A stretch of DNA of 64,000 bases from Latrodectus hesperus (GCA_037975125.1 JAJQOW010000014.1:19091685-19155684), one strand, 5' to 3'; counted from the first letter of the stretch, positions 34,001-44,612 are shown. A program made the numbers and translations. The notes: generated by a model from the sequence alone, not told the origin.

Positions 34001-34937
34001 TATTTTTTGTGTTTTCTTTTTCCAGCTATCAGAAATTCTGCCGGAGAATTTTACCTAAATGGTAACTGGAGAATTGAGTATCCCCGAGAAATTCCTAATT
34101 TTTTATTTAAAAAAAACAGGAAATTAAAAACATCTAAATAGGAAATTGAAGAAATAAAATGAAGTATTTTTTGTGTTTTCTTTTTCCAGCTATCAGAAAT
34201 TCTGCCGGAGAATTTTACCTAAATGGTAACTGGAGAATTGAGTATCCCCGAGAAATTCCTAATTTTTTCCTAATTTTTTGTTTAAAAAAAAACAGGAAAT
34301 TAAAAATATCTAAATAGGAAATTGAAGAAATAAAATGAAGTATTTTTTGTGTTTTCTTTTTCCAGCTATCAGAAATTCTGCCGGAGAATTTTACCTAAAT
34401 GGTAACTGGAGAATTGAGTATCCCCGAGAAATTCCTAATTTTTTATTTAAAAAAAACAGGAAATTAAAAACATCTAAATAGGAAATTGAAGAAATAAAAT
34501 GAAGTATTTTTTGTGTTTTCTTTTTCCAGCTATCAGAAATTCTGCCGGAGAATTTTACCTAAATGGTAACTGGAGAATTGAGTATCCCCGAGAAATTCCT
34601 AATTTTTTCCTAATTTTTTATTTAAAAAAAACAGGAAATTAAAAATATCTAAATAGGAAATTGAAGAAATAAAATGAAGTATTTTTTGTGTTTTCTTTTT
34701 CCAGCTATCAGAAATTCTGCCGGAGAATTTTACCTAAATGGTAACTGGAGAATTGAGTATCCCCGAGAAATTCCTAATTTTTTATTTAAAAAAAACAGGA
34801 AATTAAAAACATCTAAATAGGAAATTGAAGAAATAAAATGAAGTATTTTTTGTGTTTTCTTTTTCCAGCTATCAGAAATTCTGCCGGAGAATTTTACCTA
34901 AATGGTAACTGGAGAATTGAGTATCCCCGAGAAATTC
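31029..34937 (+). repeat. 23-copy tandem array of a papilin intron-exon junction
   Basis: A unit of 164-176 bp is repeated head to tail. Each unit holds AT-rich intron sequence, a polypyrimidine tract with TTTTTCCAG, and the first 69 nt of papilin exon 8. The exon-like part starts at 31128, 31304, 31480, 31655, 31821, 31986, 32162, 32326, 32502, 32666, 32841, 33005, 33181, 33345, 33520, 33686, 33850, 34026, 34190, 34366, 34530, 34705 and 34869; the last is the real exon. Long units carry an extra 11-bp CTAATTTTTTC duplication and mostly alternate with short ones. Reading through a decoy copy from the exon frame reaches a TAG about 50 nt beyond the exon part. The first copy is the most divergent (GCCGAAG for GCCGGAG and several intron changes); the rest are nearly identical, so the array is young or homogenised. 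Confidence 0.97.
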
Positions 34938-35038
34938 GAATTGCGGGGACTATTTTCCACTACGAAAGGAAAACATCTGGGGCATCCCCGGAAGTTATCC
35001 GAAGTAAAGGACCCACAATCGAACCTATCTTTATTGTA
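34869..35038 (+). CDS. Ppn: papilin exon 8: spacer domain (last copy of the array)
   Basis: The acceptor is GTTTTCTTTTTCCAG and the donor is GTA|GTAAGA (phase 0 end). It reads AIRNSAGEFYLNGNWRIEYP then REIRIAGTIFHYERK and ends PTIEPIFIV; insect papilin has the same NH/NSxGxxYLNGxWRI and ISESLFIV landmarks. The first 69 nt are identical, or nearly so, to 22 upstream copies that lack the rest of the exon. Only this copy continues past GAGAAATTC into GAATTGCGG and on to a canonical donor, so it is the functional exon. Confidence 0.93.
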
Positions 35039-35200
35039 GTAAGATCATACTTATATTCCTGGTTTTTCCATTTCGTTATTACTTTATTTCTTTTTATATT
35101 ATAAACAGGGAAAGTTAATGAAATTATATTATGATTCATTTTAATAATTGAATGCTAGAATTTTTTACGCTCTGTTATATTATTAATTATACAGTATTAG
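35039..35200 (+). other. papilin intron 8, 5' end
   Basis: A short AT-rich stretch between the exon 8 donor and the retrotransposon LTR; nothing recognised. Confidence 0.6.
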
Positions 35201-35475
35201 TGTTGCGATTTCAAAATCGAAAACAAGTATTTTTGACAAGTACTTTCAATGTTATTTTTCATGGGGTTTGCATCTACTCGATGCTGGAGATATTTTGATA
35301 TGATGATAAAAGTATTTTCAAATATGATTCATTAAGAAAAACAAAGAATTTAGCGACAAACACAACTTTATTGCAGCATTTTTTACTCTTCTACTACACT
35401 ACAAAAGAACAGAAAACCGGAAGTGACAAACAGCGCCGCGTAGCGGCCAGGCACAGTTCCTTTCACTGTTTAACA
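35201..35475 (-). mobile_element. 3' LTR of a BEL/Pao retrotransposon
   Basis: On the - strand it begins TGTTAAACAGTG and ends CGCAACA, the TG...CA pattern of an LTR. It contains AATAAA (in GCTGCAATAAAGTTG). It is directly preceded on the - strand by a polypurine tract (CAAGGGGGGGA at 35476-35486), as expected for a 3' LTR. No matching 5' LTR was found near 40 kb. Confidence 0.85.
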
Positions 35476-35934
35476 TCCCCCCCTTGAGACTCGGACTGAG
35501 CCTCAATCTCATAACATACATTATTGAACAGATTAAGTCTCTTTGGTTTTCCACACATCTACCAGACGAAGTAAATTTTTTCAAAATAACATTTTCAGGT
35601 CTCATTTGACCTTCAGAAGAAGTGACATCAACGGGAATAGGTTCCTCATCAATCCGTTTCTTATCAACATTAATATTATCTTCACATGCCTGTATCTCCA
35701 TTGGAAAGATACGTTGTATCTATCGCAAAACTGTTCCATGCTGGGTTAGCCTTACGGTACAAATTTTATTATCGCGACCGGGAATTAACTCTATAAATTT
35801 TGCTAATGGCCAAAATAAGCATTTTTTGTTATCATCTCATATTAATAAAATTTCTCCTATTTTAGGAACGCGAGATCGCTTTTCATTCTGTTTTTGAACC
35901 AGTTGACTCAAATATTCTTTTCTAAAACGTTGTT

Positions 35935-36846
35935 TCAAAAATCACTTAAAAGCTTACTTCTATATTTTATTCGTCTTACAAGACTCTGTCTGTTTACTTG
36001 GTCAATATCCTGAACATCGAAGTTCCGATTCTCGATAAGAAACATTGCAGGTGTCAAAGGAACCAACTCCTCTGGATTTTCAGATACATAAGTCAGTGGT
36101 TTACAGTTAATTATAGATTCACAATGACAAATAATGGTATACAATTCTTCATATGTTAACACAGATTTACCCAAAGTGCGTTTTAACAGCTCTTTTACAG
36201 TGCGAACCTATCTTTCCCACCAGCCTCCCCACTAAGCTGCAGTAGGAGGAATTAATTTCCAATGTATTTTATAAGAATTTGTTTCATTCAATATTTTGTT
36301 CCAATTTAACTTCGAGAGATCATTGAAAGCTCCACGAAAGTTTGTTCCATTGTTACAGTAAATTATTCATGGCCGGCCGCATATTAACCGTCTAAATGCC
36401 AGAAAAAATGCATAAGAAAAGAGGGTACTAACAAGCTCGAGGTGGATAGCATGGTATACTAAGCACGTAAACAGTGCTATCCAAACTTTTTCTCCATTTT
36501 TCAAAAGTAGGGGTCCGATTAAGTCAATGCCAATCATTTCAAATGGCGTGCAATCCTTTACCCTATCTGGTGGCAAAGGAGTTGGTTCGCTCGACACAGC
36601 TTTCGTTTTGAACCTTTTACAAACAACACAGTTAAATAGGATTTTTTTTATGGTTTTTCTAGCTCTAACGACCCAATAATTTTCTCGTAAAAGGCATTGA
36701 ATCATTTGAATCCCCGCATGGCTATTATTTACATGAACATTTCTGATTAGCAGTTTAGTGAATTCACATTTCGCTGGTGACAAGATTGGATACAGGAAAG
36801 AATTTGAATCATCTCTGTAAACTATTCTTGTTCTACTTTTGAACAA
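35935..36846 (-). pseudogene. BEL/Pao integrase region
   Basis: The first piece (36846-36367) has a zinc-binding region with NVHVNNSHAGIQ and CVVCKRFK, then MIGIDLIGPLLLKNGEKVWI, which holds the first catalytic Asp, and FTCLVYHAIHLELV. The second piece (36174-35935) has the C-terminal ESIINCKPLTYVSENPEELV and LTPAMFLIENRN segment. The two are separated by stops and shifts. Confidence 0.87.
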
Positions 36847-36993
36847 GACAAATAAATTTTTCTTTGGAATTCTCTATTTCTAATAATGTAAGTTCATGAT
36901 CTTTGCATTTTTTTTGGCCCATTTTACAATTATTTACAAAACTCAATAGCCATGCAAATATTCTAATCATTTTATTATATTCTGATTCATTGT

Positions 36994-37404
36994 TCAAAAC
37001 CCAAGGGGATACGCTTTTAAGAGATCAATATTCATTACTTTAACCTTTTTTCTTTCCAAATCTACTTGTTCAGTTTGACAGAGAGTTTCTGCCAGCCGGT
37101 TTTCAGAACATTGTCGCAGCCACAAATGGCCTTCCCACCATCTGGAAAAATACATTTGTTTTGCAGAACAACCAAGCGATAATACATAAGCGATATTCAT
37201 ATTTCTTGGAATATGTCTCCATAGCTGACCTTTTGTCAATTCACAAATCTCTTTATCTCGGTTTTGCACAAAAATAGACCAATTTCCTTGCTCTTTTATC
37301 CACCAAAGAGCTGAAGTAGAATCGGACCAGGGTAATTTTATATCTGGCAAATCGAGCGCATTAATAATAGAATTTGCAAGTCTAGAACCTATGCAGCAAG
37401 CCAT
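36994..37404 (-). pseudogene. BEL/Pao RNase H region
   Basis: The frame contains ACCIGSRLANSIINAL and LPWSDSTSALWWIKEQGNW (catalytic Asp in the SDS motif), followed by FVQNRDKEI and an R-H-I-P-R-N-M-N-I-A segment equivalent to the last RNase H motif. It lies between the RT and integrase regions and is out of frame with both. Confidence 0.82.
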
Positions 37405-37711
37405 TAATTCTAAACGTGGAATACTTAAGGGTTTTAAGGGTGCGACTCTAGATTTTGCTCGTACGAGAGTTACCTTAACTTCATAATCGAGTACCGATCA
37501 AACAAAGACGCACGCTGCGTATTCACAAAAACATCCACAAAAAGCAAGCATCCACAAAAACATGTAATTCAGGTGTTGAATTAATTGCCATATATCGAGA
37601 CAAAGATACATTTTTTAATATATATATATCCTTAAACCATTTTAAAATTTCGCTTAGATTATTTTGAGACAATTCTTCATCCCAAGAAATTTTCATTTTC
37701 CACAAATTTTG

Positions 37712-38489
37712 CTATAACATTTTAGGAAGCAATGTAACTGGTGTTAATAATCCAATAGGATCGAAAATTCTTTGTATAATTGATAAAATTACTCTTTTTG
37801 TAATTTTAGTATCAGAAGTCAAATAATTCAAATCTGTGCAACATTTTAATGTATCGTTATCCAAATTACTCCTAACACAGAAGTATATATCTCCTGAATA
37901 TTTATCAACATTTACACCAGCGATATTGCTTTCAAAATTACGCAAATTAAAACATCCATTCATCATAGTTAATTTAGCATGTTTTATAAACTGCTCTTGT
38001 TCATAGCTATCAAATACATGCGAGACACAATTATCAATATAGAAGGAACGCTTAAGCTTCTGAGTTACATCATAATATCCAGGTTTACAATTTTCTAATA
38101 AATGCATTATAGAAGCATTAAGTTAAGCAGGAACGGACTTGAAGAGACTCCAAAAACAACCCTACAATGTCTATAAACTAGCTGATCTTTATTGGATGGG
38201 GAAAAAGTCTAAGGAAATCTCTATGATGTGATGCTACAGACAACATTAAAAAAGCTTTTTCAATATTAGCACTAATACCAATAGGATACATTCTAAATCT
38301 ATCAAGAATATCATGCATTAACTCAATAAGATTAATTCTTTTATACAGACATTCATTTAACGAAGGCCTCTCTTTCTCCAAGGCAGAAACATCAAATAAA
38401 GGATAGATTTTAGTGGTTTGGCTCGCTAATTTAATTACTGGTCTGTGAGACAAATAATGACATTGATTGTTTATCTCAAAATCTGGCAC
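37712..38489 (-). pseudogene. BEL/Pao reverse transcriptase region
   Basis: Blocks seen are RPVIKLASQTTKIYPLFDVS, LMHDILDRFRMYPIGISANI (the RT A block, where the catalytic Asp is replaced by Asn in SANIEKAF) and SFYIDNCVSHV (the Y-x-D-D block with its second Asp as Asn). IQRIFDPIGLLTPVTL marks the start of the connection to RNase H. There are stops between the blocks. Two altered catalytic positions plus breaks show it is inactive. Confidence 0.85.
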
Positions 38490-38788
38490 GCGTGCAATAA
38501 TTTTTAATTTTTCCCAATGCTAAAAAACACGCTGATAATCAACAAAAAATTCGCTGCATCCTAATCTGTTAATAATTCGGGTGTGTCTTTTCCAAACTAA
38601 TTCTTTATTATTCGATAGATTTATATTATTATTTTTCCATGTGAGTTCTACTTCATATCTTCCACCAGGAAGAATTTTCATTTTATTATTGAAATCATCT
38701 AAATTAAAATCACTTTTTTCTTTTTCGACTGGGGTTGGATCTGAAATTCCTAGAAGTTCAAGTTACCATAATTTACTTAAGGGTATCT

Positions 38789-39310
38789 TCATAGAATGCA
38801 TCGATAGAGTTTTTGAAATATTATTCCCCTCACATATAAATTATATTTTCCAAATACAGTCCACCCGAGTTTCATTTCAATGGCAGATTTTAATTCGAAA
38901 GAATTTCCAGTTAATAATTTTCCTATAACATCTGCACCAATTAAAAGATTAATTTCTGTTTCCTTTCGAAAAGAATCAGTAAAATCTGTTTTATTTTCTA
39001 TTAATTCATTCAAAATCTTTTTATCCTCAGTTGTAGGAATAAATCCACATATCTGTTTTTCAGAAAGCGCCTCAAACGAGCAAGTAAAACTTCCTTTCAA
39101 ATTGCCGACTTCCACAGAAAACACTTGATGTTGTTTTTGTTTAGTTTCATTCCCCCCAAAAACCGCATGGATCACCGTCTCCTTCCTTAGAGGGGAGGCC
39201 CAAACTGGGTCATCAACCTTTCGCTGACTCCCTGTGTCTGTTACCGCGCGAATAGTTTTCTAGTGACCTTGACACCTAATCCGAACAGAAAGGGTCTTCA
39301 AGAAGCCCGC
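38789..39310 (-). pseudogene. BEL/Pao aspartic protease region
   Basis: The retroviral-type catalytic motif appears as RAVTDTGSQ at about 39235. It is followed by FGGNETKQKQHQVFSVEVGN and by INLLIGADVIGKLL, the second conserved protease block. A stop codon lies a few residues before the catalytic motif, and the reading frame is broken again downstream. Confidence 0.8.
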
Positions 39311-39351
39311 GATAAAAAGGAAACTCTCCTTTTGAATATATTTTTGTTCAT

Positions 39352-40150
39352 TTATTTTTTTCTAATTATACATAATATCATAATCATTAAACTAAAATAG
39401 TTACTTAAATGTCCAGTCTTTTTTAAACAAGAAAAACATGCACATTTTTTTAATAACAATTGCTTTTTATCAACTAATGTCATTCTCTTCGCGGTAAAAC
39501 ATTTTTCGCTAGAGTGCGATTTATCACAAAAAATACAAGTATTAATGGTCTTACCTGAATTGTCCAAACTTACGAGTGCTGATGCTGTTACCTGTTCAGC
39601 TGGTTTTACCAGTTCAATTTTCCGCTGATTTTGACGGGGGCCGAATCCAGAGTGGGCCAGTAGTACCATTTCTTCACCCTTTACCTCCTGACGAAGGAAG
39701 TCCATTGATCTTGTTTTTGAAGAGTCATGGTTACGACTTCTTTCCTAGGCGACCAATACAATACTTCTCCGGGAAGGCAACTCTCAACTAAAGGTGTCAA
39801 GAAATCACCGTATTTTTTCTGAGTTCTTCCAAGACTTTCTAATGCGCGTAGTTTACTTTCTAGCTCATCATAATAAGATGGTAAATCAGTTCTCTCTCTT
39901 CCTGTAGAGGCATTCTTCATGACCATCGACAATAAATCTCAGACATAAATCTGCACTTGTAAATCTTCACGCCCAAAACGCTCCTTTAACTGTTCAATTG
40001 CCATCGGATAGTTATTTGCAGTAGCTGGGTAGCTAAGCACTAAGCGTTCTGCTATAGAGCCCGGCTCCATAGATTGCAACAAATATTGAATTTTGTCTTC
40101 ATCCGCAATGGTTCTGTCATCATGGATTTTTTGATCACTTAATTTTAATC
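39352..40150 (-). pseudogene. BEL/Pao gag-like region
   Basis: The - strand has a helical gag-type segment (LVLSYPATANNYPMAIEQLK, then a stop, then SYYDELESKLRALESLGRTQ) and a CCHC zinc-knuckle-type region (TCIFCDKSHSSEKC; CACFSCLKKTGHLS). At least two frame interruptions are visible and the N-terminus is missing. Confidence 0.82.
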
Positions 40151-41096
40151 CAAATATATTAAGAGTGAAAGTCTGATATTAATGAGTAAATGCTTTCAAA
40201 TTTAGCAAATTTTGAATATTCGATTAAAATGTAAGAATTTTTTTAAGCCTTTTCTTTATTCAATTTTAATCCTAGAAAACAGCATTGATGTAAATATGAC
40301 AAATATATGAATTTATTATTTAAACATATGAGTCCTGAACTACCCATTTTAATCACACACACATAATAATTTATTTTTTATTAGTCTTTGCCACATATTA
40401 TCATAATTGGTTTCTTACCAAAAGAGTGATTATTATGTTAAAAAAAAGTCGTTATGATTTTCTACATAATATTAATTACACTTTGTTGTAAAATGTAACA
40501 AGCTTCACTTTATTTCAGATATTAATAAAATAAGATATGATTAAAATATGTTCAATCAAAATTTTTCTTCCCTTATGTTTTCTCTTTATAGCACTTTCAA
40601 TAATTTAACTTCGTGATATAAATTAAATTTATTACTTTAAAATAAATTTTTTTTATTTAAGCTACGTTTTAGCAAACGTATTCTTAGTGTTTCTTTATGT
40701 TTTTATTCTTCCTTTTTAATATGATTCTTCATTCAATTGAAAATTGTTTTTAAGTGAATATAATGCTTCCTTTTTCTTTTTGCTATTCGGATTCAGACTT
40801 TCTAAAAATTCTCTTATTTTAAAATCATAAACAGAATATTAATGATTTATTCTAGATCTTATATCAAAATGTCATTATACAAAACCATAATTATGTTATA
40901 GAAAGTACAATAAATTATAATTTTCATAAAAAATAACTTTAGCTTTAACTTTTATAGTAGTTAATATTAAATTAATGCTTTAAAATATTTTATAAATAAT
41001 TTTACAACTTAAGTTACTGCCCTTAAAATTGAGTAATATCTTGAGTTTACACATACTATTTTCAACTGCTGAAAAATTTTCAATGCTAAATTAAAG
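40151..41096 (+). other. papilin intron 8, between retrotransposon and repeat
   Basis: Very AT-rich sequence with no recognisable gene or repeat. Confidence 0.6.
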
Positions 41097-41280
41097 TCCC
41101 CGGCACGACAGCCCAGGTTTGCCAAGACCTACAGTACCCATAAGTAAGTACAGTACCGAAGGCCCTGGGAAACGAAGAATATGTCCCGGTTAGGCGGTCA
41201 GCCTAACGTGACACTCTAAGTGCTTAGTTCCCAAGCATGCTTGGTTCTCTGTTTATCGACCCACTGAAGAGATGAAAGGC
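41097..41280 (+). repeat. dispersed repeat family C, + copy
   Basis: Its G+C content is higher than the surroundings. The reverse complement of 47489-47700 matches it over most of its length (AAGGCCCT.GG, CGAAGAATATG, TTAG.C.GTCAGCCTAA, TTCCCAAGCATGCTTGGT, GTTTATCGACCCA). It lies 180 bp upstream of papilin exon 9. The class (SINE or MITE) is undecided. Confidence 0.82.
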
Positions 41281-41458
41281 ATTTACGTCATTAAAATATC
41301 TTTTATAATATATGCATTCAACTTGAAAATTTACCTTTCAGTAATATATTCATGATTTTTCAAAAACAACTACACTATTTCTCACATTTACTGTTTTAAG
41401 AATTTTAATTTTGGTCAATGTACTTAAGTTGCCCCACAAGTAATTTTCTTGTTCTTAG

Positions 41459-41591
41459 CTTTTATACCAAGAAAAGAATCTTGGTATTAGTTACGAATAC
41501 TCAATTCCAGCAACTACCAAGACATTCCAGCCTGATTCTTATGAATGGACATTTGGAGATTTTGAAGATTGTTCGGAACCATGTGGAGGGG
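41459..41591 (+). CDS. Ppn: papilin exon 9: end of spacer and start of TSR2
   Basis: The acceptor is TTGTTCTTAG and the donor is GGGG|GTATGG (phase 1 end). It reads LLYQEKNLGISYEYSIP, the conserved end of the spacer (insect papilin has ISLDYEYSIP). After a linker it enters TSR2 with EWTFGDFEDCSEPCGG. The preceding 6.4-kb intron contains the antisense BEL/Pao element. Confidence 0.95.
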
Positions 41592-43209
41592 GTATGGATT
41601 TTCTCTCACTTCTTGTACATATACTGTATTTGTTTTGTATTTTAAAGGAATGTTATCAGAAAAATTAAAATTCATATCTCCTTCTAACTTCTTTACGTAA
41701 ACTTTTGTTCTATTTTTTATCGAGGAGATTTTAGATTTTTCCTTAATATTGTGTTTTCAACTGCTGGCAACATTTAAAGATTAAAATGAGCCCCAGGGAA
41801 TAAAATTACTAGAATTAGTTTATTTTTTATTAAAGAACGCTTATTGTTTTCTTAATTACTAAATTATTTGAAATTTAAATGTTTTTGTTAGTTATTTTTA
41901 GTGTAAGCGAAATATTTATTCATTCCTCTCTCAAGCTGTTTCATTTCATGTAGAATAATTTTGCCTCAAGTACGCATGTTTTTACACTCTTAAGAAGTGA
42001 TTTTGTATCAATATTGGGATAACGATATTTCTTCCTAAATATTTACAAAAGAAATAAATCTGGAATTTTTTATATAAATGTCATGATTTTAAGTTTAATT
42101 GGAAAATTCAATGACTTTAATTGCCCTTGAAAAGAGTTTGTAATTTCGTCTGCACAAATTCATATAGATAGCAATAAACCAACGTAATGAATTATAAGAT
42201 TGTCTTCAAATGAATTTTGGGATAATCTCTTAAAAATTCCAGACAATAATAAGTTTTATTGTTTAATGGTGTTGAAATGTCATTTGTTTATCATTCTTAG
42301 GTTATCATCTTATCATTCTTAGGTTTTTTAGGCTCTGTAATCTATTTTATGAAAACACTGCGCTCGGTATATTTTAGATGACTTCATTTAGATAATGAAA
42401 TTAACGAAATCTCATATCAAGGCACATTATCTAATTTTTGCCTGTATTTTTAATGACACTAATAATTTCCTTGAATATATTATCTATTTAATAAACCCAT
42501 TATAACATGCTTTTTTTTTCTAACAATTCTGAGCAGATGTTTACATTGTTATCTCCAAAAGGAGTGTTGAATGTAAAAATGAGTCTTACATTTTGATGAT
42601 TAGAAAGTAGAGGCTGTAATTTCTAAATACATACAGACCTCAGTCTAAAAATCCATTTTTTTTTTTTTTACATAAATCAAAAGATGCTCCAGAATAAATA
42701 TCCTAAATACTTTTTTACCTATAAGGATGCATACTGTTGAAAACAGGGAAGATCCATGTATTAAAATATAATCAAGTATTTATAATACATATAAAGCTAT
42801 TTGATATTATTTATAACTATCGTTTTTCAACAGATATAGGTAGGTAAATTGATAAAAAATGTTAAAAAAAGACTCATTTTTCTATTTTCACTTATTAAAA
42901 GACTATGAGAATCTATTAAGATTTTCTTAATTATTTTAAATTAAAGAAATATAATAAATATTAATTATTTAAAAATTATAAAATTCAGCTAAATAATAGC
43001 GTATGATAAACATTAACAATAGTTGTTAACAAAAATCATTAAATTTATATAAATGTTAAATTTTTAATAAGAGTGCCGCAACTGATTACATTTGAAAGAT
43101 GATAATTATTTTCCAAAGTTTGAGAAAAGTATAAAGTACCAAAAGCAGTTTTCTTGTAGTATTAAATACAATAAGTTGAAATTTTTTATGTATTTCTTTT
43201 CCGCTATAG
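41592..43209 (+). other. papilin intron 9
   Basis: AT-rich intron with no recognised element. A short doubled segment (TTATCATTCTTAGG twice around 42290-42322) is the only repeat seen. Confidence 0.6.
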
Positions 43210-43336
43210 GAGTTCAGTACAGACCCGTGCGTTGTATTCGCAAAAGTAATCGTGACGTAGTAGAAGATCAGTTATGTGACCCAGCAGTAAAACCTGAAGT
43301 GAATAAGTCTTGTAATGCACAACCATGTGTTGCTAG
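43210..43336 (+). CDS. Ppn: papilin exon 10: rest of TSR2
   Basis: The acceptor is TCCGCTATAG and the donor is CTAG|GTAAAT (phase 2 end). It reads GVQYRPVRCIRKSNRDVVED, then LCDPAVKPEVNKSCN and PCVA, giving the four C-terminal cysteines of a TSR. It is followed within 200 bp by a minisatellite. Confidence 0.95.
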
Positions 43337-43518
43337 GTAAATTTTTATATATGCTTGTAAATATTTATGTTGTCAATATTTTTACGCAATTTTTCGTTAC
43401 ACTTTTTTTTATACATAAAATGTGTATGTGACTAAATTGCTTATTAGATTTGCTTTAATTTTTCCTTACGTATCTTTACAATACTTTTTAAAGTACTAAA
43501 AGACGTATTTTACCAGTA

Positions 43519-43862
43519 ATTATTTGGAACAGGACTGATCTCATAAGTAGTTGGTACTTATGTTTATATTATTTGGAACAGGGCAGATCTCATAAGTAGT
43601 TGGTACTTAGGTTTATAGGGCTTAGTCGGTACTTAGGTTCATATTATTTGGAACAGGACAGATCTCATAAGTAGTTGGTACTTAGGTTTATAGGGTTTAG
43701 TCGGTACTTAGGTTTATAGGGCTTAGTCGGTACTTAGGTTTATATTATTTGGAACAGGGCAGATCTCATAAGTAGTTGGTACTTAGGTTTATAGGGCTTA
43801 GTCGGTACTTAGGTTTATATTATTTGGAACAGGGCAGATCTCATAGGTAGTCGGTACTTAGG
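43519..43862. repeat. minisatellite of mixed 24- and 50-bp units
   Basis: Five copies of TTATTTGGAACAGGRCAGAT...GTACTTAGGTTTATA alternate with copies of the subunit AGGGCTTAGTCGGTACTTAGG. The array lies in papilin intron 10, about 180 bp after exon 10. Confidence 0.95.
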
Positions 43863-44068
43863 TACACAAATACAAATGTTTATATCTTTCTATGGTAAAA
43901 TTATACCGAATAGTCTTCTTTACCAGACTCTGCACTAAAATTTATATATTTAATTGCTATTTTTCTAATCAAATCACGCCTAAAACATTTGGTTATTATA
44001 AGTACATTTATTTATTGGTAAACAGTATGAAGCCTCCTTTTTTATGTACAAGAATAAGGATTTGTTAA

Positions 44069-44280
44069 TGATGATGATGATGATGTCGTGTCCATGGAGT
44101 ACGAGCAAATACCCTGGCGATCTCTACAGAGCTTTATCTGTAAAAAGAAGCTCCCCAGGATCCTCTACGCTGGTGTTAAAAAGCTTGGCCAGCATTGCTG
44201 GTCAGTTGATGATGCGTTGTGGAGACAGTTTGGTGTTATCCGCGCAGTGAGGACAAAGCATGGTGTAGTAAAGATTTGTT
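44069..44280 (+). other. (ATG)n run and GC-richer segment, possible repeat fragment
   Basis: Six ATG/GAT triplets are followed by a segment of balanced composition with two overlapping open frames (one gives KKKLPRILYAGVKKLGQHCW). The frame is peptide-like but I do not recognise it. It most likely belongs to a repeat, since it sits in papilin intron 10 between clear exons. Confidence 0.35.
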
Positions 44281-44410
44281 AAAGATTTATATTAAGATTT
44301 TTTGATAATTTTCTATTACTTTATCTGAATTTGAAACTTTTATGAACATTTCATATTTAATTTATAATGAATACTTTCATTTCGAAATTTAATATCTTGA
44401 CATTTTCTAG

Positions 44411-44612
44411 CTGGGAGATTGGTCAATGGAGTCCTTGCAGTCATTCTTGTGGGGGAGGAACTCAGTACCGACTTGTTTTCTGCCAGCAATCTAAAGATGG
44501 AAGTACCACTTTAATTCCGGATCAAGAATGCAATTCCACTAAACCTCTTTTCATGAGAGCGTGTAATACTGATATAGAATGTCCTGGTTGGCAATTTACT
44601 GATTGGTCAGAA
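44411..44612 (+). CDS. Ppn: papilin exon 11: TSR3 and start of TSR4
   Basis: The acceptor is CATTTTCTAG and the donor is GAA|GTAGGT (phase 0 end). It holds a whole TSR: SWEIGQWSPCSHSCGGGTQY through ECNSTKP..RACNTDIECPG. It then begins the next with WQFTDWSE, the split falling just before the first cysteine of TSR4. The following exons use the same border (W-S/T-x | C), so from here each exon is about one TSR module in phase 0. Confidence 0.95.

Larger units (their letters stand above)
35201..40150 (-). mobile_element. 5'-truncated BEL/Pao LTR retrotransposon
   Basis: This element is antisense to papilin in intron 8. Reading the - strand from right to left gives a gag-like region, aspartic protease, reverse transcriptase, RNase H, integrase, polypurine tract and 3' LTR. 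Gene order and the style of the domains are those of BEL/Pao. The coding region is interrupted by many stops and frameshifts. The sequence upstream of gag and the 5' LTR are missing, with homology fading near 40150. It is described only as a decayed genomic copy. Confidence 0.9.

Noticed and set aside
31029..34937. Array read as a CRISPR-like or ordinary intronic satellite
   Set aside because: There are no variable spacers, and each unit contains a fixed acceptor and papilin codons in frame, so it is an exon-junction duplication.
34838..35104. 88-codon frame starting at ATG 34838 as a separate gene
   Set aside because: The ATG lies in intron sequence before the acceptor and the frame crosses the exon 8 donor; it is papilin exon 8 with intron on both sides.
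38880..39128. + strand frames within the BEL/Pao region (for example 38581-38928, 38880-39128, 39576-39791)
   Set aside because: All are antisense shadows of the - strand protease and gag regions.
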